The notes below the pieces were generated by a model, which did no database searches, was not told the DNA's origin, and was given only the letters and a program-made list of their open reading frames with translations. A program made the translations under genes and the position numbers. From assembly GCA_014925825.1 (NCBI GenBank), contig JACGCK010000110.1, positions 62,001 to 126,000 on the forward strand: a DNA stretch of 64,000 bases. Reading direction: 5' to 3'. The stretch is from Pholiota molesta (Eukaryota; Basidiomycota; Agaricomycetes; Agaricales; Strophariaceae). Position 1 is the first letter of the stretch; the number at the start of each line of letters is the position of its first letter. Of this stretch, positions 43,901 to 53,746 are shown one piece after another.

Positions 43901-45560
43901 CGTTAGGAATGCACATTTTGTATTTGGCCCCTCGCAGAAGTCCTTTAGCGCCCGGCATGACCGCCAACGCTTCATTATTACCACTTTAGGCCATCTAGAA
44001 TAATTGTATAATATTGTCTACCATTGAATAAGGAGCTCAAAAACTGCTAGAGTAAATGTGGAAAGTAAACGTTCTAATGAGGCCAAGGACGGAATCGGAC
44101 TTGTTGGTTTGCATGCCTACAACGTTGCCGCGTCTTCGAGCACCTTTGAACACTGCATCACTACATCTTTGAGTCCAAGCCGCGCAAAGGCCCTTGATCA
44201 GAATCATAATTGTTTGAGAATAAGACATATGGACATCTCATTTGAGTCAAGTACGGCACTTTGTGCGGAAGATGAAGTTCGGATGTGAGTAGATGGAGCA
44301 TGTGCACCTCCTCATCCAATACGCATTCAGAAGCGGAAAAAGAGCTCTTTTATACACCTGTCACTATGACCCTGCATGTAGCAACCGAGGTTCGTCGCAG
44401 TTAGAATATTGCGCACTGTATGGACCGCGAGGTGTGTGGAGGATGGTGTTTAGCTCCCCGTAGCATACCCGACAAGATAAGAGCATTACCGTTGCAATTC
44501 TTAATTATATCGCACAATTGTTCTGGAATAGGTTAGAAGACATTGCCGACTACCTATATCCAGTCGCACAGGTGTAGACGACTAAACGGCGACCGCAGGC
44601 ACTCCATGCCACCCGACGGTACCCTGTGTCTGGATCCCCCGTCTCGCAAACAGATTCGAAATACAACGCCAGCGGCGATCTAGAACAAGCACGTAAGTGA
44701 GCTTCTATTACGAAATAACGGCAGCATTAGAATATTGCGCGCGATGTGGAGCGCGACATGTGTGGAGGATTGTGTTTAGCTCTCTGCAACATACCCATCA
44801 TGATAACAGCATTGCCATTGCAATTCTCAATTATATCCTACAATTGCTTTTGAGCACGTTAGGAGACATTACCGACTACCTACACCCAGTCGCACAGGGG
44901 TAGACGACTGAACGGCGACCGCAGGCACTCCATGCCACCCGACGGTACCCTGTGTCTGGATCCCCGTCTCGCAAACAGATTCGAAATGCAACGCCAGCGG
45001 CGATCTAGAAAAAGCACGTAAGTGAGCTTCTATTACGACATCACGGCAGCACTAAGCAGATGTTTCAGCCTAACCCGTCCGCCGAATTGTTGCGATTGCA
45101 GTGGAAGATTCGGGAGCGGGTGGACGCATATTGAAGAGAAGGCGCTAGAAATGCCGTTTCCTCGTATCCTTAGGTATTTTGCTCAGGGAAATATGGGTCT
45201 AGGCTACCAGACCTTGGACAGGGGTGACCTTGGTGCGAGGTCTGGTCTGAGAGTGGGCGATGCCCATTTTTCTGAGAATGTGTTTGCGAGTGCCATTCAA
45301 ATCAGATAGCTTGAAATAAAACAATAGAATGATATTGAGTGAACCTCCATGCTCATTAGAACAGCTAAAGAGACACGACTAGCAGATATGGGGGCATCTA
45401 AAATAGGGTATGAGGCTGATATTGCAAGCGGAGGAAGGGGACGTGGAGGAATGGTACTGTTCGCTTAACTTGGCCATCCCGGCATTTGGCCCTGCACACC
45501 CATCCGTTTAGATCCCAAACCCATTTATTTCCTTTGCTACGTGTACATGATGCGAAGGTG

Positions 45561-45568
45561 TATAAAAG
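45561..45568 (+). promoter_or_regulatory. TATA box of the GC-rich transcript (unit 3)
   Basis: TATAAAAG kept in the diverged third version, again about 25 bp before the pyrimidine-rich tract. Its conservation across about 5% divergence is mild support for function. Confidence 0.62.
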
Positions 45569-45584
45569 GCCTACGTAGCTGACC

Positions 45585-47650
45585 GTCTTTCTTCATTCCC
45601 TCGTCTCCTCATCTCATCTCCGCTCTCCCCTTCTTCTCTTATCGCCTCCTGCGTACTTGCCAAGCAAGGAGCCATCAGGCGCGCTCGCATCTCGCGGCGC
45701 CTCTCGACCTCGAGCCGGTAAGTTCGTCGTGTCGACGCTTGTCGCGGCTGTGTGCTGACGATTTGGACGCAGCCTCTGGATGCGGGCGCGCCTGTCAGAA
45801 AAGGCCGCCTCGAGGTAATGGTGGAATCAGGCTTACCATTTGTTTTCCTCTCTCTGACCCTCGATGTTCTTTGCAGCCCTGCTGCAGCCCTCCTTGCGCG
45901 CCGCACCGTCCACTCGCCATCGCTGTCGTCCTGCGCAAATGGCAGTGCGAGGCCGTCCTGATCTACGATCCCACACGACGATCGGCACTCCGCTCGTGGT
46001 CGAGGATATCTGGTACGTACGAATGCACGCTTTCCGCCTGCCGATCGCGACTGATCCTGCTCGCAGTGCAGACGGCCGTCTGGGACAAAAAAGACGGGTG
46101 CAGGCAGTGGCTACGGACGCGGGTCGGCCGCTTGTGAGGAGTGGCGGGCGTAGCAGCGCCGCGGCGATGGATGGGGAGGTAACGTCTGGCCTGTCCGCGA
46201 AACGCTAACGAACGCTCGTCAGCTTTCCCTGCGCGGCGTTGAAACGATGACGCACCAATACACGCGCCGTTGTGTGGTGTCGAGTCCTCTGCGCTGCTCC
46301 GCTCGTGGTCGAGCTTATCCGGTACGTTGCGAGCCATGCTTCCCACATACGGTTTGCCCCTGACCGCGCCCTACATCACAGATGGATGAACGACGGATGC
46401 AGGAGGTGGCTTTGAGGGCGGGTTCTGGTCGGCCGCTGATGAGTAGTCGCGGTGTATGCGCCACGGCGATGGGTGGGAGATATCGCCACTGACGCCCTAC
46501 TTCTCGCAATGCGAACCGCCGTCCGGAACGACCGTCGGCTACGGAATGTGGGTACGAACGGGTGCTTGTTGGGCGCTGGTAAGTAGTCGTTACGCCGTCG
46601 CAGCGAGCTCAGACGTACCGTATGCGCAAGTCGAGCCCGCTACTGCCTCGTACCTCCCATTCTATCCAATCCTTCCGATGTTCGGCTGAGCTTGTCCGTC
46701 CGTAACGCCTGGAATTGAGGTTGTCAGGGAGGAGACTCGTCGAGGGCGAGGGCGAACGGCGGGTGTGGCAGGAGCGGGGATTCGTCGTTGCAGATGGCGT
46801 CGTCGTCGGCTGCTACGGCCTTGAGAATCGTATGTACTTGCCGCAGTGCAGAGGGCCGTTCGAGATGGACGATGGATGTAGGAAAGCGGCTGTATGCGCC
46901 GCGGCGATGGGAGGTAATGTTTGTGCCTAGGTACGGAACCAGAACGGGTTCGCGCAAAGCTAACGATCCCTTCGTCAGCCTTCCGTGGCAAGGTATGCAT
47001 CTCGCCTGCGAATCGCCACTGGCGCGATTGGCGTCCTACTTGCGGCAGCGCGGACGCCGTTCGAGAGGAACGACGGGTTCCGGAAGTGGCTAGGGACGAG
47101 GGCGGGTGCTCGTTGGCCGCTGGTGAGTAGTCGCGGGCGTGGAAGCGCCTTTATGCAAGGCGATGCCGTCAGCATTCCTTGCACGGCGTCGGAATGAGGG
47201 TCGAACGTACCGTAGACGCGCCATTGCGCGGTGTCTGCCCTCTCACCCGTGTAGCGCCAAGTGCTGCCCACCCTCTTACGCTGTACTGACTTGCTATGTT
47301 GGGTAGCGGCGGGGATGTACGTCGAGGGCAGGGCAACACGTGGCAGAGGGTGCCGAGAAGAGTGTGAGAGAACGAGGGCGGCGGGTATGCGACGTCGTCG
47401 TCGTCGATGTCTTTTTCGGCTGCCTTGCGCGCGGTCGAGGGAGTGGCGGGCGGCAGGTGTCGCGATTGTTCTGCGCGCGGCGATGTTGTTGCTGGAGCAG
47501 AGAGGTAAACACGGATTGAGAGGAATAAGGGTAAACTTGCCTGTATAGCCGTCGGATGAGGGTCGGAGTGAGCGCGTGAGGGGTAAACTGACCGTCGGAG
47601 GAGGATCGGAGTGAGTGCGTGAGCTCGGCGTGTTGGCGAGGGATGGACGG
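45585..47650 (+). ncRNA. Candidate spliced transcript, GC-rich filler (unit 3, diverged version)
   Basis: Same architecture as in units 1 and 2. Here the donor after CCTCGAGCC is GTAAGT, and the module near 46070-46135 is longer and reads through as AVWDKKDGCRQWLRTRVGRL before a stop. Units 1 and 2 have lost about 30 bp of this module, so this version is closer to the original. Coding potential remains doubtful. Confidence 0.4.
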
Positions 47651-47658
47651 CGGCGGAG

Positions 47659-47702
47659 GGACATGCTCCGCTCGATATGGGACGAGGACGACCGTGGAGC
47701 CA
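47659..47702 (-). pseudogene. NAT9 first-exon fragment (junction of unit 3 and copy 4)
   Basis: Contains the part of exon 1 coding VLVPYRAEHVP (as ACATGCTCCGCTCGATATGG on the plus strand) that is absent from the other two junctions, but the start codon and following codons are lost. The three fragments therefore decayed differently from a longer original duplicate of the exon. Confidence 0.8.
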
Positions 47703-47870
47703 GGGGGCGATGTACGAATTCGATGGAAGAGATGGTGGGGCAATACAAGTTGAATACAAGCCTCGATCCTTGCAGAAAAGATCCCGGGCCGGCGCCCAAA
47801 ATTCCCACCCTCCGCGAATGTCGAAATTTGCCGTTCTTAGCGCTTGCTGCTAGACGACATCGGCGGCGAA

Positions 47871-50034
47871 ATGGACGCTCTAATCGCAAAAGCAGACTCA
47901 ATACAACCCCTCAACAAGAAGCGAAAAGCGTTCTTCAAATCAGCAGCCGCCAGCGGCTCGTCAAAGCCTCCCAAGTCTGACCACACTCTCACCTCCGTCG
48001 CGAAACACACTTCTCTCCCCAAATCCCTCCAGGACAAACACACGTTGCCAGACGATGTCCCGAGCTACAAGCATATCGCGAACAAGAAGCTGCGGACGCA
48101 CCTGCACCGGCAGTCTGCGCAGAGCGCGCGGGCGCAGACACTGTTGGAGGATGCGGAGATGCTGTTGATGGACAACGCGGGGGGGATGGAGGTGGAGGGG
48201 GAGATGGACCGGACGTGGAGGGTGGGCCAGAGCGATATCGTGCAGTCTAGCGGGCAGGAGGCGGCGAAGGGACGGAAGGAATATAAACTGGACGGGGGTC
48301 CGTATCGGTCGAGATACACAAGAAACGGACGGTGAGTGCCATGTTGTTGAATGTTAACACTTTGACTGAACCGTGATGGAAACAGGCATCTTGCAATAGC
48401 TGGGAGGACCGGCCATGTTGCGACATTCGATTGGCAAACGGGTACCATGCACGCTGAACTACAACTACAAGAAACATGTCGAGACATCACGTACGCGTTT
48501 TTCAAACTCGAATGTCGCCTTTCGTACTTATAAATCATCAGGTTCCTACAAGACCATTCTTTCTTTGCTGTTGCGCAAAAGAAATATGCTTTCATCTACG
48601 ATCGAGACGGTGTCGAGTTACATTGTCTAAAAGGCCACATCGAGCCCACACGGCTGGAATTCCTGCCATACCACTGGCTATTAGCAAGTGTGGTACGCAG
48701 CATCTTAAATCTCATTCTCCTCCTTCTCTAATGATCTTTCAGGGAAACCCAGGCTATCTAAAATACCAAGACACATCTACCGGCCAGCTCCTCGTCGAAC
48801 ACCGCACGAAACTCGGCGCCTGCAACACCATGACGCAGAACCTGCACAACGCCGTCATCCACCTCGGGCACCAGAATGGGTGCGTCACGCTCTGGACGCC
48901 GAACCTGCCGCACCCCGCCGTGCAGCTCCTCGCGCACATGGGGCCCGTGGTGAGCGTCGCTGTGGACCCGAGCGAGGGCGGGCGGTATATGGCGAGTGCG
49001 GGGCGGGACGGAACGGTGAAGGTGTGGGACTGCCGGAATTGGAAGGGCGCGGTAAGGGAGTGGGCGGTGCGGGGTGGGGGCGACCCGGAGCTGGAGTGGA
49101 GTGCGAGGGGGTATCTCGCGGTGGCGAGCGGTGGGACTGTCAATGTTTGTGTTCTCTTGCGATTTGTAAAATCGATCCTCGTCGTTGATTTTTCTTTCTT
49201 CTTCTTCTTCTAGGTGTACAACCCACCCTCGATACACACTCCGTTCAACGCGCGAACGGCGCCGCCGCTGTATGTGACGCATCCCATCCCGCACCGGCCC
49301 CTCGCCTCCGTCCGCTTCGCCCCCTTCCAGGATATCCTCACCATCGGGCACGCCGCCGGCCTCTCGAGCATCCTCGTGCCCGGCAGCGGCGAGCCCAACT
49401 TCGACAGCCGAGAGGCGGACCCCTTCGAGAATAAGAAGGCGCGCAGCGAGCGGGAGGTCAAGGGCCTCCTGGACAAGGTCCGCTCTTTTTTCTCTCTGGG
49501 TTTCGTTGTCTGGATGCTGACGATGCTAACAGATCCAACCGGACTTGATCACCCTCGACCCCGAGTTCGTCGGCAACCTCGCGCCGCCGTCGAAGATGAC
49601 GACGACGACGTTCGACGGGAAGCCCGAGGTGGCAGTTCCGTACGCGCGGCTCTCCCGCCTCGAGCGCCTGCGGGTGTCCGGCAAGATCGACGAGACGGAG
49701 GAGCACAGCGGGGACGATGGAGACGAAGCGGAAGGCGACGCGAAGAAGGCGACGAAGGAGGAGCGGGAGAAGCGGAAGATGCGCGGGAAGGGGAAGAGCC
49801 TGAAGCGGTATCTGCGGAAGCAACGGAAGAATGTGGTCGATCCTGCTGTGGTGAGTTGTTGTTTGTTTTTTGTTATGGGGTTTTTTGAGGCTTATCTGTT
49901 TTGTGGATTTCAGATTGCGATTCGGACGAAGCTGGAGAAGCAGAAGGAGGAGAAAAAAAGAGCGGCGGCTGCGGCTGCTGCGTCGAAAACGGGCGAACAG
50001 CAAAAACCTTCGGCGTTGGATCGGTTCAAGCGTT
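47871..50034. repeat. Partial tandem unit 4 (UTP7 only)
   Basis: The repeat homology ends inside the last codons of UTP7: after GATCGGTTCAAG copies 1-3 continue GGTCGGCGAG (filler) and this copy continues CGTTCGAAG (native). This fixes the right breakpoint of the duplicated segment to a single base pair step. Confidence 0.92.
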
Positions 50035-50042
50035 CGAAGTAG
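47871..50042 (+). CDS. utp7: U3 snoRNP protein UTP7, copy 4 (native C-terminus)
   Basis: Small-subunit processome WD40 protein, seven exons, all frames and splice signals intact, about 609 residues. It is the only copy that ends ALDRFKRSK, the short basic end expected for UTP7, with normal 3' flank after the TAG at 50040-50042. Exon 6 reads DDGDEAEG like copy 1. At the DNA level it is about 95% identical to copies 2 and 3 and carries changes mostly in introns (pyrimidine tract length, donor GTGAGT after DPAV) and third codon positions. This is likely the copy nearest to the ancestral gene at its 3' side; if only one copy matters for function, this one is the best candidate. Confidence 0.93.
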
Positions 50043-50725
50043 ATTTGTCTTTTTTGGTTGCAATGCTTACGGTGTCGACTTGGCACATTCTCGTGGTGAT
50101 TTTAAGATGAGCTCACGCGAACTTGCAGCCAATGTGTGATGATGAGCCCTTTCATTTTTGAATGCGTAAGAATCAGACGCGCGGTAAGTAGCAGAGAGTC
50201 CAAAAAGAGTCCTTAACATACTTGTAGCATGTTCTTCAAGAAGCTTCACGAATTGCTTTGCCAAAAAAAGCGGCCTCTACACTGGGTATGGGAATCCTAT
50301 AAGTTCTGCTAAGACCCCATACATTGGCCGCAAACGTAGGGTAATACAGACTTTATCACAATGTCCGAAATCACCATAAAATGCTTGGAACACTTTTGAC
50401 GTTTGCAAGACAGTTCTATAATAGAATCCATCAGAATGCAAGTGATCACTACAAGGGTTTGTTGAGCTGGAATCCTATGCGAAAAATTGTTAGAGTTACA
50501 AGTCCGTGGAAAGCTTGCGAAAACTTTGGTACTTAGCTGTAATCCCAGGAAATATTCTAACCCAATCAAAACCCAATTGAAAGTTAATGGGATTTATCTT
50601 CTAAGAGTGTGGTAATTTGGGAACGTTTGTATTGGAGTTGTAACTACCCTCGTGATGAACATCGTATGGTAATGAAATAATTTTAATATCCTGATTCCTT
50701 GTATAGGTACACAACATTTTTTAGG
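50043..50725. other. AT-rich spacer between the array and the right inverted arm
   Basis: Native 3' flank of UTP7 followed by AT-rich sequence with no supported gene. Only short frames; nothing repeated from the array. Confidence 0.4.
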
Positions 50726-50872
50726 GCTGCGGAGGAGGTGGGCACGCTAAGGAAGGCGCTAAGGAAGGTGGGGGAGAAGTGGAAGATCGGGTTCAAGACG
50801 GACGCGTATACGCATTTGAATATCTACAAGGACAATCCGTGGAAGTTGCGTCCTTCGAGATTCAACGAATGA
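50726..50872 (+). pseudogene. 3' fragment of the DUF1917 gene
   Basis: 48 codons in frame, AEEVGTLRKALRKVG through NPWKLRPSRFNE and stop, matching the end of the gene at 17219-17905 with a few replacements (KVGEKW for KVGVKW, FKTDAY for FKPDAY). There is no upstream coding part, so it is a truncated piece that marks the inner edge of the right arm. Confidence 0.9.
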
Positions 50873-51457
50873 TTGGGCTCTGTTCCTGAGGGGACTTTCT
50901 TTTCTTAGCCCAATTCTATATCGATCATCTGTATCATTGGTTTTTTTAAACGACTATCGGATGCGTTTGTAAATCTTCTGTAGGACTTGCTGCATCCGTT
51001 CACTTTGCAAGATGCTGTTGTTTGTATTTAATAAATTAAAACTAGTCGTACACTCCTCAGTCTGATGTAACATTTAGGCCCAGTTACGCCCTTATGCCAC
51101 TCTCGCCAACTTCTAAGCGCCCGTGAACGATCAATCGATTTGCATGCACGTGATGGTAATGGTTCGAATTTCCTTGGAATCCATTGTGGAATTTCCCGTC
51201 CCTTCCACCTATACACCTTGTTGTACGGGATTCATATGTCGGGTTGACCCTCTCCTGCCGCTGCATCGTCGCTTGACCAGAAGCTGGAGGAAGGGAGCCA
51301 CGAGGTCCACCGCAAATTAGGCCCATCAGGACACTGAGGACACTCCTCTAGAAACACATCGGGAACGCTAGGAGCTACCCAAGGAATCGATGAGGTTCGT
51401 CAACATTCATCCCAAATTCGTACTCTTTTTGATTCGCTTCAAAGTCCAACAGACGCC
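50873..51457. other. Spacer of the right arm
   Basis: Matches the inverted spacer 16745-17218 with indels. It separates the DUF1917 fragment from the F-box gene and should hold the F-box promoter. No gene of its own. Confidence 0.5.
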
Positions 51458-53032
51458 ATGGAATATGACCCTCTGTCAATGAGTAATCCTTCAAGCAGAG
51501 CTGCATTTCCTCTACGCATGATTTCCCCACTGCCTCCGTCGCTGCTCCATTCGTCGCTCATGGTATCACCAGATGAGGAGCAAACCATTCGAGAAACCAT
51601 CCACGATATCAACACCACCCTCACATCCGTTGATGACGAGATAACCCGGGTCCGAGCTGCACTCTCTACACTCGAGGACTACCGCAGCACACTGCAAACA
51701 ACACTTGCGCAGCACCAGGTTGCTCTGTCCCCGATTCGTAAACTCCCACCGGAGTTACTGGGCGAGATATTCCTGTTTGTTTCGTTGAATGCCATTTTAG
51801 AGTGGCCCGGGATTCCTGGTGTGAGGGGGGATGTTATGCCGTGGGTGCTGTGCAAGATTTGCAAGTATTGGAGGGCGGTGGCGATCTCCATTCCAGAATT
51901 GTGGTCAAATATACGTCTTAACTTCCAAAACTCCACACGCATTGAGGTAGCCCAGCATTTTCTCGGTCTGTATCTTCCTCGGTCCAAAAACGAGCTCTTA
52001 ACGCTCTCCCTCCAGGCCGAGGACTTGTCGACTGTCCTTCCCATCTGGAACACACTCCTTACCCTGTCCGAACGCTGGAAGGACATATCCCTGAAGGGAA
52101 ATCTATTCACTAAATCACAGAACTACCTTACTCTGGCCAAGAATAGAGTGCCCAATTTGCGACGCCTGTGTATCGAAACAAAACGATTCGAAGATTGGGA
52201 AAACCTTCTCCCTTCGTGGCCGCTTGAGGCATTTGAGCATGCGGAAAACATTCGTGAGCTATCCATAACGCACACCGTCTACCCACTGCAGAATGTCCGC
52301 GTTCCGTGGTCCCAGATCACACATCTCACGTCAAAGGGCAGCCTATTCCGCGACAACGAGTTCACGCAGATGATGCAGCACATGACGAACCTCATTTCCT
52401 TCTGCACGGACCGCGACGGTATCCTCGAGTTTGTGTCAACCCAGCCGGTCCTGCTCCCACATCTGCGAAAACTGAGCATTACCAACACAGGGCCTTGTAT
52501 ATCCGCTACATGCCGCTTCCTCACCGTCCCCAATCTGGAGGAACTCTCCATCATCGCTGTGGACTTGCAGTTCCTCGCCGAGCAGGTTCTGGAGATGATC
52601 AAGCGTTCGAGATGCCAGCCAAAATGGTTGACATTGCGCTCCTCGCTGGCGCTGGATGCAGACGTAGCTGGGAACGAGAACTTGAATGTATATTCGGTGC
52701 TTTCGGCACTGCCCTCGGTGACTCGCCTCGAGCTTACAGTTACAAGTGCAAACCTATTTATCCTGCAAGCGCTCGCGATCCATGTACCAACGACAAAGCG
52801 CGCACCGCTTCTTCCGAACCTCGATGGTTTAGTGTTAGAGGATAGGTGGTGCACGTCGGCGTTTGAGATTGCGAATGCGCTGAGTTCGCGCGTTATCAAT
52901 AATCTGCGCCCGGGCTCGCTTTCGATAAGCTTTCGTTTGCTCCCTCCAGCGGCCCCAAAATCTTATGAGCTGGATTTGTTGAAGGGGTTGGCAGAAAAGT
53001 ATGGAATGGAGATTACTATTCTCTCGAATTAA
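51458..53032 (+). CDS. F-box-like protein with LRR-type C-terminus, paralog 2
   Basis: Intact single-exon gene, 524 residues, the mirror copy of paralog 1. Seen: N-terminal helix (RETIHDINTTLTSVDDEITR), F-box-like motif SPIRKLPPELLGEIFLFVSL, CKYWRAVAISIPELWSNIRL, Leu-rich repeats such as LTLRSSLALDADV and LPSVTRLELTVTSANL, and the complete end PKSYELDLLKGLAEKYGMEI. Amino-acid changes against paralog 1 are spread over the whole C-terminal region and are frequent in the Leu-rich part, so the copies are old or diverging quickly. Likely an SCF adaptor; target unknown. Confidence 0.88.
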   Translation: MEYDPLSMSNPSSRAAFPLRMISPLPPSLLHSSLMVSPDEEQTIRETIHDINTTLTSVDDEITRVRAALSTLEDYRSTLQTTLAQHQVALSPIRKLPPELLGEIFLFVSLNAILEWPGIPGVRGDVMPWVLCKICKYWRAVAISIPELWSNIRLNFQNSTRIEVAQHFLGLYLPRSKNELLTLSLQAEDLSTVLPIWNTLLTLSERWKDISLKGNLFTKSQNYLTLAKNRVPNLRRLCIETKRFEDWENLLPSWPLEAFEHAENIRELSITHTVYPLQNVRVPWSQITHLTSKGSLFRDNEFTQMMQHMTNLISFCTDRDGILEFVSTQPVLLPHLRKLSITNTGPCISATCRFLTVPNLEELSIIAVDLQFLAEQVLEMIKRSRCQPKWLTLRSSLALDADVAGNENLNVYSVLSALPSVTRLELTVTSANLFILQALAIHVPTTKRAPLLPNLDGLVLEDRWCTSAFEIANALSSRVINNLRPGSLSISFRLLPPAAPKSYELDLLKGLAEKYGMEITILSN

Positions 53033-53150
53033 CTGTATAACTTTTTGTTAACTATAAATTTGGCAAATGACTTGTTATACTTATACCTCTTCGACTTTGA
53101 TTTCGACTCAATTTGGCCGCGAGCTTCGACTTAAAATTCTACCTTGTAGA

Positions 53151-53746
53151 CCGGCCTAAGTTGAGCATACAAACAAGTTCGACCTGATTGATGCCTCCCA
53201 AAAGACATTGATGTAGTAGGTGATAATAAATTTCAAGTTGTTGGCCTCTGCGATGCCCTTGCTACTCTTTAAACTAGATAATATTGAATAACATTGCTCC
53301 TCCGCATCCCAGAACCAGAGTCCTAGCCATGGTTAACTGACAGTCAACTCTGAATTTAAGCGCCCATGATCGCAATTCTTCACGTGCCAAGTGACATCGT
53401 GACCCAAGTATTTCAATTTAAAATACTGTTATTGTCACACTTTTCTTGCGTTGCCGAGTCCCGACCCCACGTTTTCCCTGGACCCCACGTTTTTCCGAAA
53501 AGTTGAAGAAACCAATTCCTACCGCGCTGGCGTGGCAGTGGCGTCTGCTGGCTTGTATGCCAACATAAGCGTGGCATTAGGCTAACTATAACTTTTTCCA
53601 CGTAATTTGCTTTCTATTGTGACCTAGGTTCTGCGCTCATCGTACTTACTACTGCCCTAGAATGAGGTTCGTCATCGATTGGTGTCCATCTGAAATGCGT
53701 AACTTCTTCTGAGTTAGCTTGCAGCGCCACAGATACCGAGCAACGA
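53151..53746. other. Intergenic region between F-box paralogs 2 and 3
   Basis: No supported gene. A direct repeat CCCCACGTTTT(C/T)CC occurs at about 53465 and 53484. The last 100 bp hold the promoter of paralog 3. Confidence 0.4.

Larger units (their letters stand above)
38685..47870. repeat. Tandem unit 3 of the UTP7 array (9186 bp)
   Basis: Unit 3 is nearly identical to unit 2 up to about 45070. From there to 47870 it differs at roughly one base in twenty and by several indels (for example an extra 20-odd bases at 45985-46005 and about 30 bases with GACAAAAAAGACGGGTGCAG at 46084). So the 3' third of this unit belongs to an older version of the filler. Confidence 0.92.
50726..53150. repeat. 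Right arm of the large inverted duplication
   Basis: Inverted counterpart of 15030-17363. It begins inside the DUF1917 coding sequence and runs through the shared spacer and F-box gene to about 53150, where both sides still share ACCTCTTCGACTTTGATTTC-like sequence before diverging. Confidence 0.85.

Noticed and set aside
20459..50042. Explaining the array as rDNA or a retrotransposon cluster
   Set aside because: No rRNA sequence, no LTRs, reverse transcriptase or integrase frames; the shared gene is an intron-containing WD40 gene, so it was copied as DNA.
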